From Sodalis ligni (lineage in GTDB: Bacteria; Pseudomonadota; Gammaproteobacteria; Enterobacterales; Enterobacteriaceae), in assembly GCF_016865525.2 (NCBI RefSeq), contig NZ_CP075169.1:1798337-1862336 (forward strand): a stretch of 64,000 nucleotides of DNA. The letters run 5' to 3'. Numbering within the stretch: position 1 is the first letter of the stretch; every line of letters begins with the position of its first letter. A model generated the notes under the pieces. It was not told the DNA's origin and searched no databases. It saw only the letters and a list, made by a program, of their open reading frames with translations. This document shows positions 20,741 through 31,982 of the stretch, piece after piece. Made by a program: the position numbers and the translations under genes.

Positions 20741-20893
20741 CAAAAAACGCTCCTATTGGGTGAAATCTAAGCAACCAGGCACGATCCGGCGCCATAAAGA
20801 TCCATTCTAAGTCAGCCTGTGACAAAATAGTTTATTCACGGCGGGTTTATGGTAAAAACGCCTGTAGCGAACGCCATGCCCGGAGCATCTATC

Positions 20894-21679
20894 ATGCAGG
20901 ACCGCAATTTTGATGATATCGCCGAAAAATTCGTGGGTAATATTTACGGCACCACCAAGGGCCTGATCCGCCAGGCGGTGGTATGGCAGGATTTGCAGGA
21001 ACTGTTGACCAGGTTGCCCTCGCGCCCGCTCTACATTCTCGACGCCGGCGGCGGAGAGGGGCGCATGGCCTGCCAACTGGCGGCCCTCGGTCATCGGGTA
21101 TTGCTGTGCGATGTATCCGCCGACATGTTAGCGCGGGCGCGGCAACTGGCAAGTCTCCAAGGTGTGATGGATTACATGCAATTTGTACAAAGCGCCGCGC
21201 AGACCGTTGCCCCCCATTTGGAAAGGCCGGTTGATCTGATATTGTTGCATGCGGTCCTGGAGTGGGTAGCCGAGCCCAGGGAGCTATTGTACAAACTTTA
21301 TGAATATCTGGCCCCGGCTGGCGCTCTGTCATTAATGTTTTACAATAAGCACGGTCTAGTTATGCGTAATATGATCCTGGGCAATATCGAATTTGTGAAA
21401 TCAGGCATGCCGAAACGGAAAAAACGCTCGTTAATGCCGGATCATCCCTGCGATCCCGAACAGGTCTACGGCTGGCTGGCCGATATGGGGATGACCGTCA
21501 GCGGCAAAAGCGGTGTCCGGGTGTTTCATGACTACCTGCAAAACAAGCAGCAGCAACAGGATGATTTTCCGGCATTATTGGCGATGGAGCAGCGGTATTG
21601 CCGGCAGGAACCCTTTATCGGCATGGGACGCTACATCCACGTCATGGCGCATAAACTTCCCCTGAAGGATGGATTATGA
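20894..21679 (+). CDS. cmoM: tRNA 5-carboxymethoxyuridine methyltransferase CmoM (SmtA)
   Basis: SAM-dependent enzyme that methylates cmo5U34 to mcmo5U34 in tRNA. Start [13 protein letters not shown] at 20894 gives 261 residues, exactly the E. coli length. The SAM motif [11 protein letters not shown] (about 48-58) and [12 protein letters not shown] are visible. An upstream extension to 20849 is not conserved. Its stop overlaps the mukF ATG as ATGA, the conserved coupling to the muk operon. Confidence 0.95.
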   Translation: MQDRNFDDIAEKFVGNIYGTTKGLIRQAVVWQDLQELLTRLPSRPLYILDAGGGEGRMACQLAALGHRVLLCDVSADMLARARQLASLQGVMDYMQFVQSAAQTVAPHLERPVDLILLHAVLEWVAEPRELLYKLYEYLAPAGALSLMFYNKHGLVMRNMILGNIEFVKSGMPKRKKRSLMPDHPCDPEQVYGWLADMGMTVSGKSGVRVFHDYLQNKQQQQDDFPALLAMEQRYCRQEPFIGMGRYIHVMAHKLPLKDGL

Positions 21680-22998
21680 GTGAATTTTCCCAGACTGTAC
21701 CCGAACTGGTGGCCTGGGCGCGTAAGAATGATTTCTCTTTGTCGCTGCCCATTGAGCGACTGGCTTTTGTGTTGGCCATCGCCACCCTCAACAGCGAGCG
21801 GATGGACGGCGAAATGACCGAAGGGGAACTGGTGGACGCGTTCCGCCACGTCAGCAAGGGCTTTGAACAAACCCATGAAACGGTGACGCTGCGCGCCAAT
21901 AATGCCATTAATGACCTGGTGCGCCAGCGATTGCTCAACCGCTTCATCAGCGAGCAGGTGGAAGGCAATGCCATCTACCGTCTGACGCCGCTGGGCATCG
22001 GCATCAGCGACTACTATATCCGCCAGCGCGAATTTTCCACCCTGCGCCTGTCTGTGCAATTGTCCATCGTCGCCCAGGAACTTCAGCGGGCGGCCGAAGC
22101 GGCCGAAGAAGACGGCGATGAATTTCACTGGCACCGCAATGTGTTCGCGCCCTTGAAATATTCGGTGGCGGAAATATTCGATAGTATCGATATGACGCAG
22201 CGCATCATGGATGAACAGCAGCAATCGGTGAAAGACGACATCGCCGAACTGTTGAACCAGGACTGGCGCGCCGCCATCGCCAGCTGCGAATCCCTGCTGT
22301 CGGAAACCTCAGGCACCCTGCGGGAACTGCAGGATACCCTGGAAGCGGCGGGGGACAAGCTGCAGGCCAACCTGCTGCGCATTCAGGATGCGACGCTGGG
22401 ACACCAGCATCTCGTCTTTATCGATAAGCTGGTGCTTGACCTGCAGAACAAGCTGGATCGCATTACCAGCTGGGGCCAGCAGGCCATCGATCTCTGGATT
22501 GGTTATGACAGGCATGTGCACCGGTTTATCCGCACCGCCATCGATATGGATAAAAACCGGGTATTCGCCCAGCGTCTGCGGCAATCGGTACAGCACTATT
22601 TCGAACAGCCCTGGACGCTGACCTTTGCCAATGCCGATCGGTTGCTGGATATGCGCGATGAAGAATTGATGCTGCGTACCGAAGAAGTCACCGGCGAATT
22701 GCCGCCGGATATGGAGTACGAAGAATTCAATGAAATCCGCGAGCAGCTGGCCGCCATGGTGGAAAACGCCCTGGCGGTGTATAAGCAGCAGCGGTTGCCC
22801 CTGGATCTCGGCCGGGTGATGCGCGATTACCTGATACGCTTCCCGCGCGCGCGGCAGTTCGACGTTGCGCGCATTTTGGTTGATCAGGCCGTACGTCTGG
22901 GTGTGGCCGAATCAGATTTTTCCGGATTACCGCCGCAGTGGCAGGCAATCAACGATTACGGTGCTAAGGTACAGGCCCATGTCATCGATAAGTACTGA
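21676..22998 (+). CDS. mukF: condensin kleisin subunit MukF
   Basis: Kleisin of the MukBEF chromosome-organising complex. 440 residues as in E. coli. An N-terminal winged-helix dimerisation domain, a helical middle and a C-terminal winged helix that caps the MukB heads are expected for the family; the sequence is collinear with it from [20 protein letters not shown]. It overlaps cmoM by 4 bases and mukE by 20 bases, giving a tightly coupled cmoM-mukF-mukE-mukB operon. Confidence 0.97.
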   Translation: MSEFSQTVPELVAWARKNDFSLSLPIERLAFVLAIATLNSERMDGEMTEGELVDAFRHVSKGFEQTHETVTLRANNAINDLVRQRLLNRFISEQVEGNAIYRLTPLGIGISDYYIRQREFSTLRLSVQLSIVAQELQRAAEAAEEDGDEFHWHRNVFAPLKYSVAEIFDSIDMTQRIMDEQQQSVKDDIAELLNQDWRAAIASCESLLSETSGTLRELQDTLEAAGDKLQANLLRIQDATLGHQHLVFIDKLVLDLQNKLDRITSWGQQAIDLWIGYDRHVHRFIRTAIDMDKNRVFAQRLRQSVQHYFEQPWTLTFANADRLLDMRDEELMLRTEEVTGELPPDMEYEEFNEIREQLAAMVENALAVYKQQRLPLDLGRVMRDYLIRFPRARQFDVARILVDQAVRLGVAESDFSGLPPQWQAINDYGAKVQAHVIDKY

Positions 22999-23716
22999 AG
23001 AAAACATGCCGGTTAAGCTGGCGAAAGCGCTGTGTAACGCGCTGTTCCCGGCGCTGGACAGCCAGCTGCGTTCCGGTCGGCATATCGGCGTCGAAGAGCT
23101 GGACAATCACGCTTTCCTGATGGATTTCCAGGAGGAGCTTGAGGGCTTCTATCGCCGCTATAACGTGGAACTGGTCCGCGCGCCGGAGGGCTTTTTCTAT
23201 CTTCGCCCGCGGTCTACGACGCTTATTCCTCGTTCGGTATTGTCCGAGCTGGATATGATGGTGGGCAAGATACTCTGCTACCTCTATCTCAGTCCCGAGC
23301 GCCTGGCCCATGAAGGGATTTTCACCCAGCAGGAGCTTTACGACGAACTGCTCAGCCTGGCGGATGAAAACAAACTGCTTAAACTGGTGAATCAGCGTTC
23401 CACCGGCTCGGATTTCGACCGGCAAAAGCTGCAGGAAAAGGTCCGTACCTCCCTCAATCGTCTGCGGCGGTTAGGCATGGTGTGGTTTATGGGCAACGAT
23501 GCCGCCAAATTCCGTATCACAGAAGCGGTGTTTCGTTTCGGTGCCGATGTGCGCAGCGGCGACGACCCGCGCGAGGCCCAGTTGCGTATGATACGCGATG
23601 GCGAAGCGATGCCTATCGAGCAGGCATTATCCCTGAATGACGAGCAGGACGATAATGACGCAAACGGCATGATGAATGACGGAGAGTCAGATAGCGCCGA
23701 GGATGAACAGGCATGA
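22979..23716 (+). CDS. mukE: condensin subunit MukE
   Basis: Winged-helix partner of MukF and MukB. The ATG at 22979 gives [20 protein letters not shown] and 245 residues (E. coli 234); the extra length is an acidic C-terminal tail ([20 protein letters not shown]). The core shares the family block [20 protein letters not shown]. The longer open frame from 22865 reads the mukF tail. It overlaps mukF and, as ATGA, mukB. Confidence 0.96.
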   Translation: MSSISTEENMPVKLAKALCNALFPALDSQLRSGRHIGVEELDNHAFLMDFQEELEGFYRRYNVELVRAPEGFFYLRPRSTTLIPRSVLSELDMMVGKILCYLYLSPERLAHEGIFTQQELYDELLSLADENKLLKLVNQRSTGSDFDRQKLQEKVRTSLNRLRRLGMVWFMGNDAAKFRITEAVFRFGADVRSGDDPREAQLRMIRDGEAMPIEQALSLNDEQDDNDANGMMNDGESDSAEDEQA

Positions 23717-26700
23717 TTGAACGTGGTAAATTTCGCTCATTGACACTGGTTAACTGGAACGGATTCTTCGCCCGTACTTTCGATCTGGACGGGTTGGTCA
23801 CCACCCTGTCCGGCGGTAACGGCGCGGGAAAATCCACCACCATGGCCGCCTTTATCACCGCGCTTATTCCGGACTTGACCTTACTGCATTTTCGTAACAC
23901 CACGGAAGCCGGGGCCACCAGCGGATCGCGGGACAAAGGCCTGCACGGGAAACTGCGCGCCGGGGTCTGCTATGCCGCCCTTGACGTGATCAACTCCCGC
24001 CATCAGCGGGTGCTGGTGGGTGTGCGGCTGCAGCAAATCGCCGGACGCGATCGCAAGGTGGATATCAAGCCCTTCATGATCCAGGGCCTGCCCGTCGCGG
24101 TGCAGCCCACGGAGATCCTGACGCAAATCGTCGGCGATCGCCAGGCGCGCGTGCTGAGCCTGCAGGAAGTCAAGGAACGGGTGGAAGAGCATGAAGAGGT
24201 GCAGTTTAAAATCTTCAATTCCATCACCGATTACCATTCCCTGATGTTCGACCTGGGGGTTATTCCCCGCCGTCTGCGCTCCGCCGCCGATCGCAGCAAG
24301 TATTACCGGCTGATTGAAGCGTCGCTGTACGGCGGCATCTCCAGCGCCATTACCCGATCCCTGCGGGATTACCTGCTGCCGGAAAACAGCGGCGTACGCA
24401 AGGCATTCCAGGATATGGAAGCCGCCCTGCGGGAAAACCGCATGACGCTGGAGGCCATTAGGGTCACCCAATCGGACCGCGATCTTTTCAAGCATCTGAT
24501 TTCCGAGGCCACCTCTTATGTGGCGGCGGACTATATGCGCCACGCCAATGAGCGGCGCCTGCATCTTGATCAGGCGCTTTCCCTCCGGCGCGATCTCTTC
24601 AGCAGCCGCAAACAGCTGGCGGCCGAGCAGTACCGTCATGTGGACATGGCGCGTGAGCTGGCGGAAGTGATGGGCAGCGAGTCGGATCTGGAAACCGACT
24701 ACCAGGCGGCCAGCGATCATTTGAATCTGGTGCAAACGGCCATGCGCCAGCAGGAGAAGGTTAACCGCTATCGCGACGACATCGATGAGCTGACCTTCCG
24801 CCTGGAAGAGCAGACCGAAGTGGTGGCGGAGGCCAGCGGGATCCAGCAGGATAATGAGGCCCGCCTGGAGGCCGCCGAGCTTGAGGTGGACGAACTTAAA
24901 AGCCAGCTCGCCGATTACCAGCAGGCCTTGGATGTGCAGCAAACCCGCGCCATTCAATACCAGCAGGCATTGCAAGCGCTGGAGCGCGCCCGCGAGCTCT
25001 GCCGGGCGCCGGATCTGACCGCCGACAGCGCCGAGCGTGAACTGGCGCTGTTCCAAGACAAGGAACAGGAAGCCACCGAAGCCCTGCTGCAACTGGAACA
25101 AAAGCTGAGCGTCGCCCAGGCGGCTCACAGCCAGTTTGAGCAAGCCTACGGGCTGGTGGAACGGATTGCCGGAGCTACGCCCCGCGGCGAAGCCTGGCAG
25201 GCGGCCCGTGAGCTGTTGCGCGACGCGGCCTCGCTGCGGCATCAGGCCGAACGGTTGCATCCGCTGCGCGGCCAGTTGAACGAACTGGAACAGCGTCTGC
25301 GTGAACAGCAGGACGCACAGCGTCTCCTGGCGGATTTCAGCAAACGTCTGGGGACCGATTACCAGCCGGAAGAGCTGGACGCGGCGCAGCAAGAGCTGGA
25401 GGCACAGGTTGAAACGCTGTCGGTTTCGGTGTCCGAGGCCGGCGAGCGCCGCATGGGGCTGCGGCAGGAATTTGACCAGCTTGCGCAGCGGCTGCAAATG
25501 CTGACCCAGCGTGCCCCGGCATGGCTGGCGGCGCAGGACGCGTTGACCGCGCTCGAAGAGCAGAGCGGCGAGCGCCTTGAAAGCGGCTCCCTGGTTACCG
25601 AGTATATGCAGCAACTGCTGGAACGCGAACGCGAGACCACGGTGGAGCGTGATGAAGTGGCCGGCGTCAAGCGGGGCATCGAGGAGCAAATTGAACGCCT
25701 GAGCCATCCGGGGGGCAGCGAGGACCTGCGTCTGGCTACCCTGGCGGAACGTTTCGGCGGCGTATTGCTCTCGGAAATCTACGATGATGTCACGTTTGAC
25801 GATGCGCCATACTTCTCCGCACTGTACGGACCCTCGCGCCATGCCATCGTCGTGCCGGATTTATCCCGCATACGCGACCAGTTGGACGGCCTGGATGACT
25901 GCCCGGACGATCTCTATCTGATTGAGGGGGATCCGCAGTCCTTCGATGACAGCGTTTTCGGCATCGAAGAACTGGAAAAAGCGGTGCTGGTGAAAGTCGC
26001 CGATCGGCAATGGCGCTATTCCCGCTTCCCGGCGGTGCCGCTGTTCGGCCGCGCCGCCCGTGAAAACCGCTTGGAAAGCCTCAATGCCGAGCGCGACGCC
26101 CTGGCTGAACGTTATGCCACCCTCTCATTTGATGTGCAAAAGCTGCAGCGGCTGCATCAGGCTTTCGGCCGTTTTGTCGGCAGCCACCTAGGGGTAGCGT
26201 TCGAAAGCGATCCGGAAGCGGAGATCCGTGCGTTGACCAGCCGCCGCGGCGAGCTTGAACGGCTGCTGAGCGATCATGAAAACCAGCACCAGCAGCAGCG
26301 CCAGCAGTACGAATCGGCGCGGGAAGGACTCAGCCTGCTCAATCGGCTCATCCCCCGCATAAGTGTCCTGCTGGACGACACTCTGGCGGATCGACTCGAG
26401 ACCATCCAGGGGGAGTGGGAAGAGGCACAGGATGCGGTGCGCTATCTGCAAACCCACGGCGCCGCCCTGGAGCAGTTGGAACCGCTGGCGGCGGTGCTGC
26501 AAAACGACCCCGAGCAGCATGAGCAGCTGCAGGCGGATTACCTGCAGGCGCAGCAAACGCAGCGCCTGGCCAAGCAACAGGCTTTCGCCTTGACGGAAGT
26601 GGTGCAGCGCCGCGCCCATTTCGGTTATTCCGATTCAGCCGGCATGCTGACGGAAAACTCGGACCTCAACGATAAGCTGCGCCAACGGCTGGAGCAGGCA

Positions 26701-28164
26701 GAAGCCGAACGCGGCCGGGCCCGGGACGCCTTGCGCCAGCATCAGGCCCGGCTCACCCAGCTGAATCAGGTGCTGGCGTCGCTGAAAAGCGCCTTCGACG
26801 CCAAACGGGACATGTACCAGGAGCTGACGCAGGAGTTGCAGGATATCGGAGTGCAGGCCGATGCCGAGGCGGAAGTGCGCGCCCGGGAGCGGCGTGATCA
26901 GCTGCATGCCTCCCTCGGCCAGAACCGCAGCCGCCGCAATCAGCTGGAAAAACAGATCACGTTCTGCGAGGCGGAAATGGACGGCCTGCAGAAAAAGCTG
27001 AACAAGCTGGAGCGGGATTACCACCAGATGCGCGAGCAGGTGGTGACGGCCAAGGCCGGCTGGTGCGCCGTGATGCGCCTGGTGAAGGACAACGGCGTCG
27101 AGCGGCGGCTGCATCGCCGTGAACTGGCGTACATGGAGGCGGACGATCTGCGTTCCATGTCCGACAAGGCCTTGGGCGCCCTGCGCCTGGCAGTGGCCGA
27201 CAACGAGCATCTGCGGGATGTGCTGCGTTTATCGGAAGACCCGAAGCGGCCGGAGCGTAAAATCCAGTTCTTCATCGCCGTCTATCAGCATTTGCGCGAG
27301 CGTATCCGGCAGGATATCATCCGCACCGATGATCCGGTGGACGCCATTGAGCAAATGGAGATCGAACTGAGCCGGCTGACCGAAGAGCTCACCGCCCGCG
27401 AGCAAAAACTTGCCATCAGCTCCCGCAGCGTGGCCAATATCATCCGTAAAACCATTCAGCGCGAGCAAAACCGTATCCGTATGCTGAACCAGGGTTTGCA
27501 GGCGGTTAGCTTCGGCCAGGTGAAAAGCGTGCGGCTCAATGTCAACGTACGCGAGGCCCATGCCACCTTGCTGAGCGTGCTCAGCGAGCAGCAGGAGCAG
27601 CATCAGGATTTGTTCAGCAGTAACCGGCTGACCTTCTCCGAAGCCCTGGCGAAATTATACCAGCGGCTCAACCCGCAAATCGATATGGGGCAGCGGACGC
27701 CGCAGACCATCGGTGAAGAGCTGCTGGATTACCGCAACTACCTGGAAATGGAAGTGGAGGTCAACCGCGGTGCGGACGGCTGGCTGCGGGCGGAGAGCGG
27801 GGCGCTTTCCACCGGTGAGGCCATCGGTACCGGCATGTCGATATTGGTGATGGTGGTGCAAAGTTGGGAAGAGGAATCAAGCCGGCTGCGGGGTAAGGAT
27901 ATTTCGCCGTGCCGCCTGCTGTTCCTTGATGAAGCGGCGCGCCTGGACGCCAAATCCATCGCCACGCTGTTTGAGCTGTGCGACCGCCTGCAGATGCAGC
28001 TGATTATCGCCGCGCCGGAAAATATCAGCCCGGAAAAAGGCACCACCTATAAGCTGGTGAGAAAGGTCTTCAATAATCAGGAACACGTACATGTCGTGGG
28101 CCTGCGCGGCTTCGCCAACGAACTGCCCGCGCCGGCGCCCGTCGCGGCGCAGGAAGCATCCTAG
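23713..28164 (+). CDS. mukB: chromosome partition ATPase MukB
   Basis: SMC-like ATPase of MukBEF. 1483 residues (E. coli 1486). The N-terminal head has Walker [11 protein letters not shown] (about 34-43). Long coiled coils (about 280-645 and 800-1100) flank the hinge near residues 650-790, which binds ParC in E. coli. The C-terminal head has the ABC-type signature [12 protein letters not shown] (about 1365) and Walker [13 protein letters not shown] (about 1401). The frame is uninterrupted over 4.4 kb, in contrast with nearby frameshifted genes. An antisense open frame of 653 codons over it is a bias artefact. Confidence 0.98.
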   Translation: MIERGKFRSLTLVNWNGFFARTFDLDGLVTTLSGGNGAGKSTTMAAFITALIPDLTLLHFRNTTEAGATSGSRDKGLHGKLRAGVCYAALDVINSRHQRVLVGVRLQQIAGRDRKVDIKPFMIQGLPVAVQPTEILTQIVGDRQARVLSLQEVKERVEEHEEVQFKIFNSITDYHSLMFDLGVIPRRLRSAADRSKYYRLIEASLYGGISSAITRSLRDYLLPENSGVRKAFQDMEAALRENRMTLEAIRVTQSDRDLFKHLISEATSYVAADYMRHANERRLHLDQALSLRRDLFSSRKQLAAEQYRHVDMARELAEVMGSESDLETDYQAASDHLNLVQTAMRQQEKVNRYRDDIDELTFRLEEQTEVVAEASGIQQDNEARLEAAELEVDELKSQLADYQQALDVQQTRAIQYQQALQALERARELCRAPDLTADSAERELALFQDKEQEATEALLQLEQKLSVAQAAHSQFEQAYGLVERIAGATPRGEAWQAARELLRDAASLRHQAERLHPLRGQLNELEQRLREQQDAQRLLADFSKRLGTDYQPEELDAAQQELEAQVETLSVSVSEAGERRMGLRQEFDQLAQRLQMLTQRAPAWLAAQDALTALEEQSGERLESGSLVTEYMQQLLERERETTVERDEVAGVKRGIEEQIERLSHPGGSEDLRLATLAERFGGVLLSEIYDDVTFDDAPYFSALYGPSRHAIVVPDLSRIRDQLDGLDDCPDDLYLIEGDPQSFDDSVFGIEELEKAVLVKVADRQWRYSRFPAVPLFGRAARENRLESLNAERDALAERYATLSFDVQKLQRLHQAFGRFVGSHLGVAFESDPEAEIRALTSRRGELERLLSDHENQHQQQRQQYESAREGLSLLNRLIPRISVLLDDTLADRLETIQGEWEEAQDAVRYLQTHGAALEQLEPLAAVLQNDPEQHEQLQADYLQAQQTQRLAKQQAFALTEVVQRRAHFGYSDSAGMLTENSDLNDKLRQRLEQAEAERGRARDALRQHQARLTQLNQVLASLKSAFDAKRDMYQELTQELQDIGVQADAEAEVRARERRDQLHASLGQNRSRRNQLEKQITFCEAEMDGLQKKLNKLERDYHQMREQVVTAKAGWCAVMRLVKDNGVERRLHRRELAYMEADDLRSMSDKALGALRLAVADNEHLRDVLRLSEDPKRPERKIQFFIAVYQHLRERIRQDIIRTDDPVDAIEQMEIELSRLTEELTAREQKLAISSRSVANIIRKTIQREQNRIRMLNQGLQAVSFGQVKSVRLNVNVREAHATLLSVLSEQQEQHQDLFSSNRLTFSEALAKLYQRLNPQIDMGQRTPQTIGEELLDYRNYLEMEVEVNRGADGWLRAESGALSTGEAIGTGMSILVMVVQSWEEESSRLRGKDISPCRLLFLDEAARLDAKSIATLFELCDRLQMQLIIAAPENISPEKGTTYKLVRKVFNNQEHVHVVGLRGFANELPAPAPVAAQEAS

Positions 28165-28166
28165 CT

Positions 28167-28304
28167 TGGTCGGGACAGGCTGCCTGATCGTAAACACGCC
28201 GTGAACCCGTCCCTGGGGGCTCGATCCGCGCCGTCCCTGGCGCGGACGGTTTACTCTTCTGGCAGCCTGCCCCTCCCCATTAGCTCCGAGTATGCTTGTC
28301 AGCT
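28167..28304 (-). repeat. palindromic interspersed repeat, copy 1 (inverted, end-truncated)
   Basis: Core at 28172-28273, bounded by GGGACAGGCTGCCTG and CTGGCAGCCTGCCCC, in reverse orientation relative to copies at 31810-31911 and 40570-40671; all three cores are 102 bp. Shared inner blocks are GTAAAC, CCGTCCGCGCC, CGATCCGCG and ACGGCGTGTTTACGAT. It lies directly between the mukB stop and the mukB terminator. The outer arm found in the other copies (gggcactttgtca side) is missing here, and no terminator duplication is seen. Confidence 0.85.
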
Positions 28305-28309
28305 GTGTG

Positions 28310-28331
28310 AGCCCCGCGAGGCGGCTTTTTT
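28310..28331 (+). terminator. probable mukB terminator
   Basis: AGCC(CC)GC / GCGGCT imperfect stem with a GAG loop followed by six T, immediately beyond repeat copy 1. Any mukB transcript must cross the repeat before reaching it. Confidence 0.5.
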
Positions 28332-28477
28332 CCTCCTGTTTCGCTCCGTTGAAAAGTTTGTTAATTTCTTCGCAATTTCAGTAACGCATATTTGGCTTTC
28401 TGCTTATATACTAAGGAAAAGTCCCATGCGAAAATAGGACGATAATAATTAACAATTCAGCATACAGGGGACAAAGG
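28332..28477 (+). promoter_or_regulatory. ldtD promoter region
   Basis: A good TATACT -10 is at 28407-28412, about 66 bases before ldtD; the -35 (around TTTGGC) is weak. The ldtD SD is AGGGGA. With copy 1 of the repeat and the mukB terminator, this completes the 313-base mukB-ldtD gap. Confidence 0.45.
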
Positions 28478-30277
28478 ATGTTACTGACAAGTACCGTGGT
28501 ATGGCGACGTACGGTGACCGGCTGCCTGCTGGCTTCGTGCCTGTTTCCGCTGTTTGCTCCCAGGGCGCAGGTGGCCACCGCCCCGATATTGCCTGAGACC
28601 CATACCTTGGGTCACAGCGCTGCGGCGCTGGCGGCAGTGATGCCCGCCGGCATCAAACCCTTTTATGCCGGCCAGCTGGCGCTGATTTATTCCGCTCACC
28701 ATAACCAGCCGCTGTGGCAAGATCGCGACGCGGTGCAGCAGTTCCAGCAGCAGCTGGCGGAGTTGGCGTTATCCGGCGTCCAGCCTCAGTTTATTGTCTG
28801 GACGCAGTGGTTAACCGATCCGCGCGTCAATGCGATGGCGCGGGATGTCATTCTCTCCGATGCGATGCTGGGATATTTGCAGTTTGTCTCCGGCGTCGAT
28901 CAAAACGGCGAAAAATGGCTGTTCAACGATGGCCCGTACGTGCTTACCCCACCGCCGGAGCTGGCGGTTCAACACTGGCTGCATGCGGTGCATGACGGCA
29001 GCATCGGCCGGTTCGTCGCCGGCCTCGCGCCGCAGAACCCTCAATATCTGAAAATGCACCAGGCGTTGAAAACCATGTTGTCCGACACCCACCCCTGGCC
29101 GCGGCTGAACGGCCAGGAAAGCCTGCGGCCGGGGCAAATCAGCGATGATATTCCGGCCCTGAGGGAAATATTGCTGCGTAGCGGCATGCTGGCCGCGGCG
29201 CAGCCGGCGCCGGTGCCCACCGCGGATAATGCCCCCGCCGATGCCCGCGCGCCGGCGCCGGTGACCGACGCGCAGCAGTCGGTGGTGGTCAGCCCGGCCG
29301 CCGATTCCCCCAAACCCTCCGCTTCCACATCGGATCCTTCAGTCATCGCCACCGTCGATCCCCAGGACAAGGTTTTCACACCTGAGCTGGTGGATGGCGT
29401 CAAGCGTTTTCAAAGCTGGCAGGGACTGAACCCTGACGGGGTTATCGGCCGCCAGACCCGCGAATGGCTCAATGTCTCGCCTCAGGTCCGGGTCACCCTG
29501 CTGGCGCTGAATATCCAGCGCCTGCGGCTGCTGAATAAACAATTTAACACCTTCATCCAGGTGAATATTCCCAACTATTCGCTGGTGTACTATCACCAGG
29601 GCACCGAAGTGTTGTCATCAAGGGTCATCGTCGGCCGCCCAAGCCGCAAAACGCCGCTGATGCGCAGCGCGCTCAGCAGCGTGGTGCTGAATCCGCCGTG
29701 GAATGTTCCCACCTCGCTGGTTCAGAAAGATATCGTGCCGAAGGCTATGCGCGATCCGGGCTACCTGCAGCGCAACGGTTTTACCCTGCTATCCGGTTGG
29801 AGCAGCGATGCGGAAGTGGTGGATCCCGCCACTCTCGACTGGAATATGATATCGCCTGCCCATTTCCCTTACCGCCTGCGCCAGGTGCCGGGCGCCAATA
29901 ACGCCCTGGGGCGCTACAAATTCAATATGCCCAGTTCCGATGCGATTTATCTGCATGATACGCCGAACCATAATCTGTTCCTGAGCGATATGCGCGCGCT
30001 CAGTTCAGGCTGTGTCAGGGTGAACAAGGCCTCGGATTTGGCCAACATGCTGCTGCAGGACGCAGGCTGGGGCGATGCGCGGGTCAGCGCCACGCTCAAA
30101 CAGGGCAATACCACCTACGTCTCCATTCGCCATCAGATACCGGTAAATCTGTTTTACCTCACCGCGTGGGTGGCGGAAGATGGTAAACCGCAGTTCCGCA
30201 CAGATATTTACAATTATGATAGCGCCGTTAAAATCGGTGTAAAAAGCCTGCCCAATGCGGAACGGCTACTGCAATAA
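28478..30277 (+). CDS. ldtD: L,D-transpeptidase LdtD (YcbB)
   Basis: Periplasmic enzyme forming 3-3 meso-DAP crosslinks in peptidoglycan; in E. coli it gives beta-lactam bypass and envelope-stress repair. 599 residues with an N-terminal export signal (about 1-32). A low-complexity Ala/Pro linker (about 240-290) precedes a peptidoglycan-binding domain (VKRFQSWQGLNPDGVIGRQT, about 308-327) and the YkuD catalytic domain. The catalytic Cys is at about 512 in SSGCVRV, and the upstream histidine is in YLHDTPNHNLF. mepK follows, as in E. coli. Confidence 0.95.
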   Translation: MLLTSTVVWRRTVTGCLLASCLFPLFAPRAQVATAPILPETHTLGHSAAALAAVMPAGIKPFYAGQLALIYSAHHNQPLWQDRDAVQQFQQQLAELALSGVQPQFIVWTQWLTDPRVNAMARDVILSDAMLGYLQFVSGVDQNGEKWLFNDGPYVLTPPPELAVQHWLHAVHDGSIGRFVAGLAPQNPQYLKMHQALKTMLSDTHPWPRLNGQESLRPGQISDDIPALREILLRSGMLAAAQPAPVPTADNAPADARAPAPVTDAQQSVVVSPAADSPKPSASTSDPSVIATVDPQDKVFTPELVDGVKRFQSWQGLNPDGVIGRQTREWLNVSPQVRVTLLALNIQRLRLLNKQFNTFIQVNIPNYSLVYYHQGTEVLSSRVIVGRPSRKTPLMRSALSSVVLNPPWNVPTSLVQKDIVPKAMRDPGYLQRNGFTLLSGWSSDAEVVDPATLDWNMISPAHFPYRLRQVPGANNALGRYKFNMPSSDAIYLHDTPNHNLFLSDMRALSSGCVRVNKASDLANMLLQDAGWGDARVSATLKQGNTTYVSIRHQIPVNLFYLTAWVAEDGKPQFRTDIYNYDSAVKIGVKSLPNAERLLQ

Positions 30278-30303
30278 CCAGCTGAAGAAATGAGAATTGT
30301 TCT

Positions 30304-30328
30304 GGTCGGGGAGCGTTGGGCCCCGACC
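30304..30328 (+). terminator. hairpin after ldtD
   Basis: GGTCGGGG / CCCCGACC eight-base perfect stem with a 9-base loop, followed by GGTCATTTTG. It is a moderate terminator candidate between ldtD and mepK. Confidence 0.5.
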
Positions 30329-30459
30329 GGTCATTTTGTGAGCCTTTGCAAACCTTGACAAACCGTGGGTTGACTGCTTCATTTTCAGCGGTTATGGTTC
30401 CGGACGGTGCGCTAATGTGCTATTCGTCCGTTTCCTTATGCCAACTGGTTATTTTGCTC

Positions 30460-31005
30460 ATGGATCCTATAAATCAACATCGCCGAAAATTATTGGCGCT
30501 AAGCTGCGCAACGATGGGCATCGCCCTCCTTCCCAATGCCTCGTTCGCCATGCTTTCCACACCTCGTCCACGTATCCTTCATCTCAATAATCTCAATACC
30601 GGTGAAATCTTAAAGACCGAATTTTTAACGGTAAAGGATATAATCAGGCGGAATTGTCCCGCTTGAATCATTTTTCCGGGATTACCGGGCCAATAAGATA
30701 ACCAGCATTGACCCGCGCTTGTTCGATCATATCTATCGGCTGCAAATGATGCTGGACACCAGCAAGCCGGTACAATTGATTTCTGGTTATCGTTCCCGCG
30801 AACGAACAATGAGCTGCGCGAACACAGCTCGGGTGTGGCAAAACACAGCTATCATACCTTGGGTAAAGCCATGGACTTTCATATTGAGGGCGTTCAGCTC
30901 AGCAATATCCGAAAAGCGGCTATGAAAATGCGTATGGGCGGAGTAGGTTATTACCCAAGCAGTAACTTTGTGCATATTGATACCGGTCCGGTAAGAGCCT
31001 GGTAG
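30460..31005 (+). pseudogene. mepK: murein endopeptidase MepK (YcbK), three single-base deletions
   Basis: Zinc endopeptidase that cuts 3-3 peptidoglycan crosslinks, the counterpart of LdtD. It starts MDPINQHRRKLLALS with a twin-arginine-type signal as in E. coli YcbK. The protein is collinear with E. coli MepK only if three bases are restored: one T after AAGACCGAATTTTT (about 30625), one T in CATTTTT (about 30675) and one A in CGCGAACG (about 30801). The restored length is 182 residues, identical to E. coli, and the zinc-site segments SYHTLGKAMDFH and FVHIDTGP are intact. All three losses are in homopolymers and sum to one codon, so the C-terminus returns to the original frame. Confidence 0.88.
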
Positions 31006-31089
31006 GATGACAGCGCTGCTATTCGCCTATACCCTTGTCCGGGCCGTAACCCGTTGGCGGCGGGCGTTTAATCGCATTTTCGGAGAGTT

Positions 31090-31716
31090 ATGAAATACCA
31101 TATTGTACCGGTGACGGCGTTTAGCCAAAATTGTTCGCTGATCTGGTGTGAAAAAACCGGGGACGCGGCGCTGGTGGATCCCGGTGGCGAGGCGGCAAAG
31201 CTGATGGCGGAAGTTTCCGCCAGGGCCGTGGCGGTAAAACAGATTCTGCTGACCCACGGCCACTTGGATCATGTGGGCGCCGCGGCTGAGTTGGCGGCTC
31301 ATTATGGCGTACCCATTGTCGGCCCGCAGAGCGAAGATCGCTTTCTGCTGGATGCGCTGCCGGAGCAAAGCCAGATGTTCGGTTTGGATGAGTGCCTGCC
31401 CCTCACCCCCGATCAATGGCTTGAGGAAGGGGAGGAAGTACGCGTTGGGGAAGAGCGGTTCGAGATATTGCACTGCCCCGGCCACACGCCCGGACATATC
31501 GTATTTTATAATCGCGACGCGCATATCATTCTGATGGGCGACGTGCTGTTCAAAGGCGGCGTGGGCCGCAGCGATTTTCCACGCGGCAGCCATCAGGCCT
31601 TGATTAATTCAATCCGCACCAAGCTGTTGCCGTTGGGGGACGATATTGCGTTTATTCCCGGCCATGGCGCCATGTCAACGCTGGGCCATGAGCGCCTGAC
31701 CAACCCTTTTTTATAA
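31090..31716 (+). CDS. gloC: type II hydroxyacylglutathione hydrolase GloC (YcbL)
   Basis: Metallo-beta-lactamase-fold glyoxalase II that hydrolyses S-lactoylglutathione in methylglyoxal detoxification. 208 residues (E. coli 215). The metal motif [11 protein letters not shown] (about 54-64), HCPGHTPGH and MGDVLF are all present, with a late histidine in IPGHGAMS. It sits after mepK as in E. coli and is convergent with aspC across repeat copy 2. Confidence 0.95.
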   Translation: MKYHIVPVTAFSQNCSLIWCEKTGDAALVDPGGEAAKLMAEVSARAVAVKQILLTHGHLDHVGAAAELAAHYGVPIVGPQSEDRFLLDALPEQSQMFGLDECLPLTPDQWLEEGEEVRVGEERFEILHCPGHTPGHIVFYNRDAHIILMGDVLFKGGVGRSDFPRGSHQALINSIRTKLLPLGDDIAFIPGHGAMSTLGHERLTNPFL

Positions 31717-31742
31717 TGCCGGCCTAAAAGAGCTGCGCCCGA

Positions 31743-31772
31743 CCCAAAAAAAACCGTCTTTAGCAAGACGGT
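31743..31772 (-). terminator. left terminator hairpin at the gloC-aspC junction (ends aspC)
   Basis: The hairpin ACCGTCTT / AAGACGGT at 31753-31772 is preceded on the plus strand by a run of eight A, giving a T-run on the minus strand suited to end aspC. The 22-base hairpin unit at 31751-31772 recurs identically at 31936-31957. Confidence 0.8.
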
Positions 31773-31935
31773 TTCAGACTGCTGACAACGTACTCGGAGC
31801 TAATAAGAAGGGACAGGCTGCCAGAAGAGTAAACCGTCCGCGCCAGGGATGGCGCGGATCGAGCCTCCAGGGAGGGATTCACGGCGTGTTTACGATCTGG
31901 CAGCCTGTCCCGACCGGGCACTTTGTCAAAAGCTC
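31773..31935 (+). repeat. palindromic interspersed repeat, copy 2, between duplicated terminator hairpins
   Basis: 163-bp element with a 102-bp palindromic core at 31810-31911 (arms GGGACAGGCTGCCAG / CTGGCAGCCTGTCCC). Outer inverted blocks are ctgacaa and tttgtca. It is flanked by two exact copies of the 22-base local terminator hairpin (31751-31772 and 31936-31957), as expected if insertion duplicated the hairpin. The same 163-bp length recurs at 40534-40696 beside a different hairpin. Confidence 0.85.
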
Positions 31936-31969
31936 AAACCGTCTTTAGCAAGACGGTATTCTTATTTTA
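31936..31969 (+). terminator. right terminator hairpin at the gloC-aspC junction (ends gloC)
   Basis: Second copy of the ACCGTCTT / AAGACGGT hairpin, followed on the plus strand by ATTCTTATTTT, suited to end gloC transcripts. Confidence 0.7.
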
Positions 31970-31982
31970 GCGTGGGACCGGC

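Noticed and set aside
23881..25842. 653-codon open frame antisense to mukB
   Set aside because: Leucine/glutamine-rich shadow of the coiled-coil codons of mukB.
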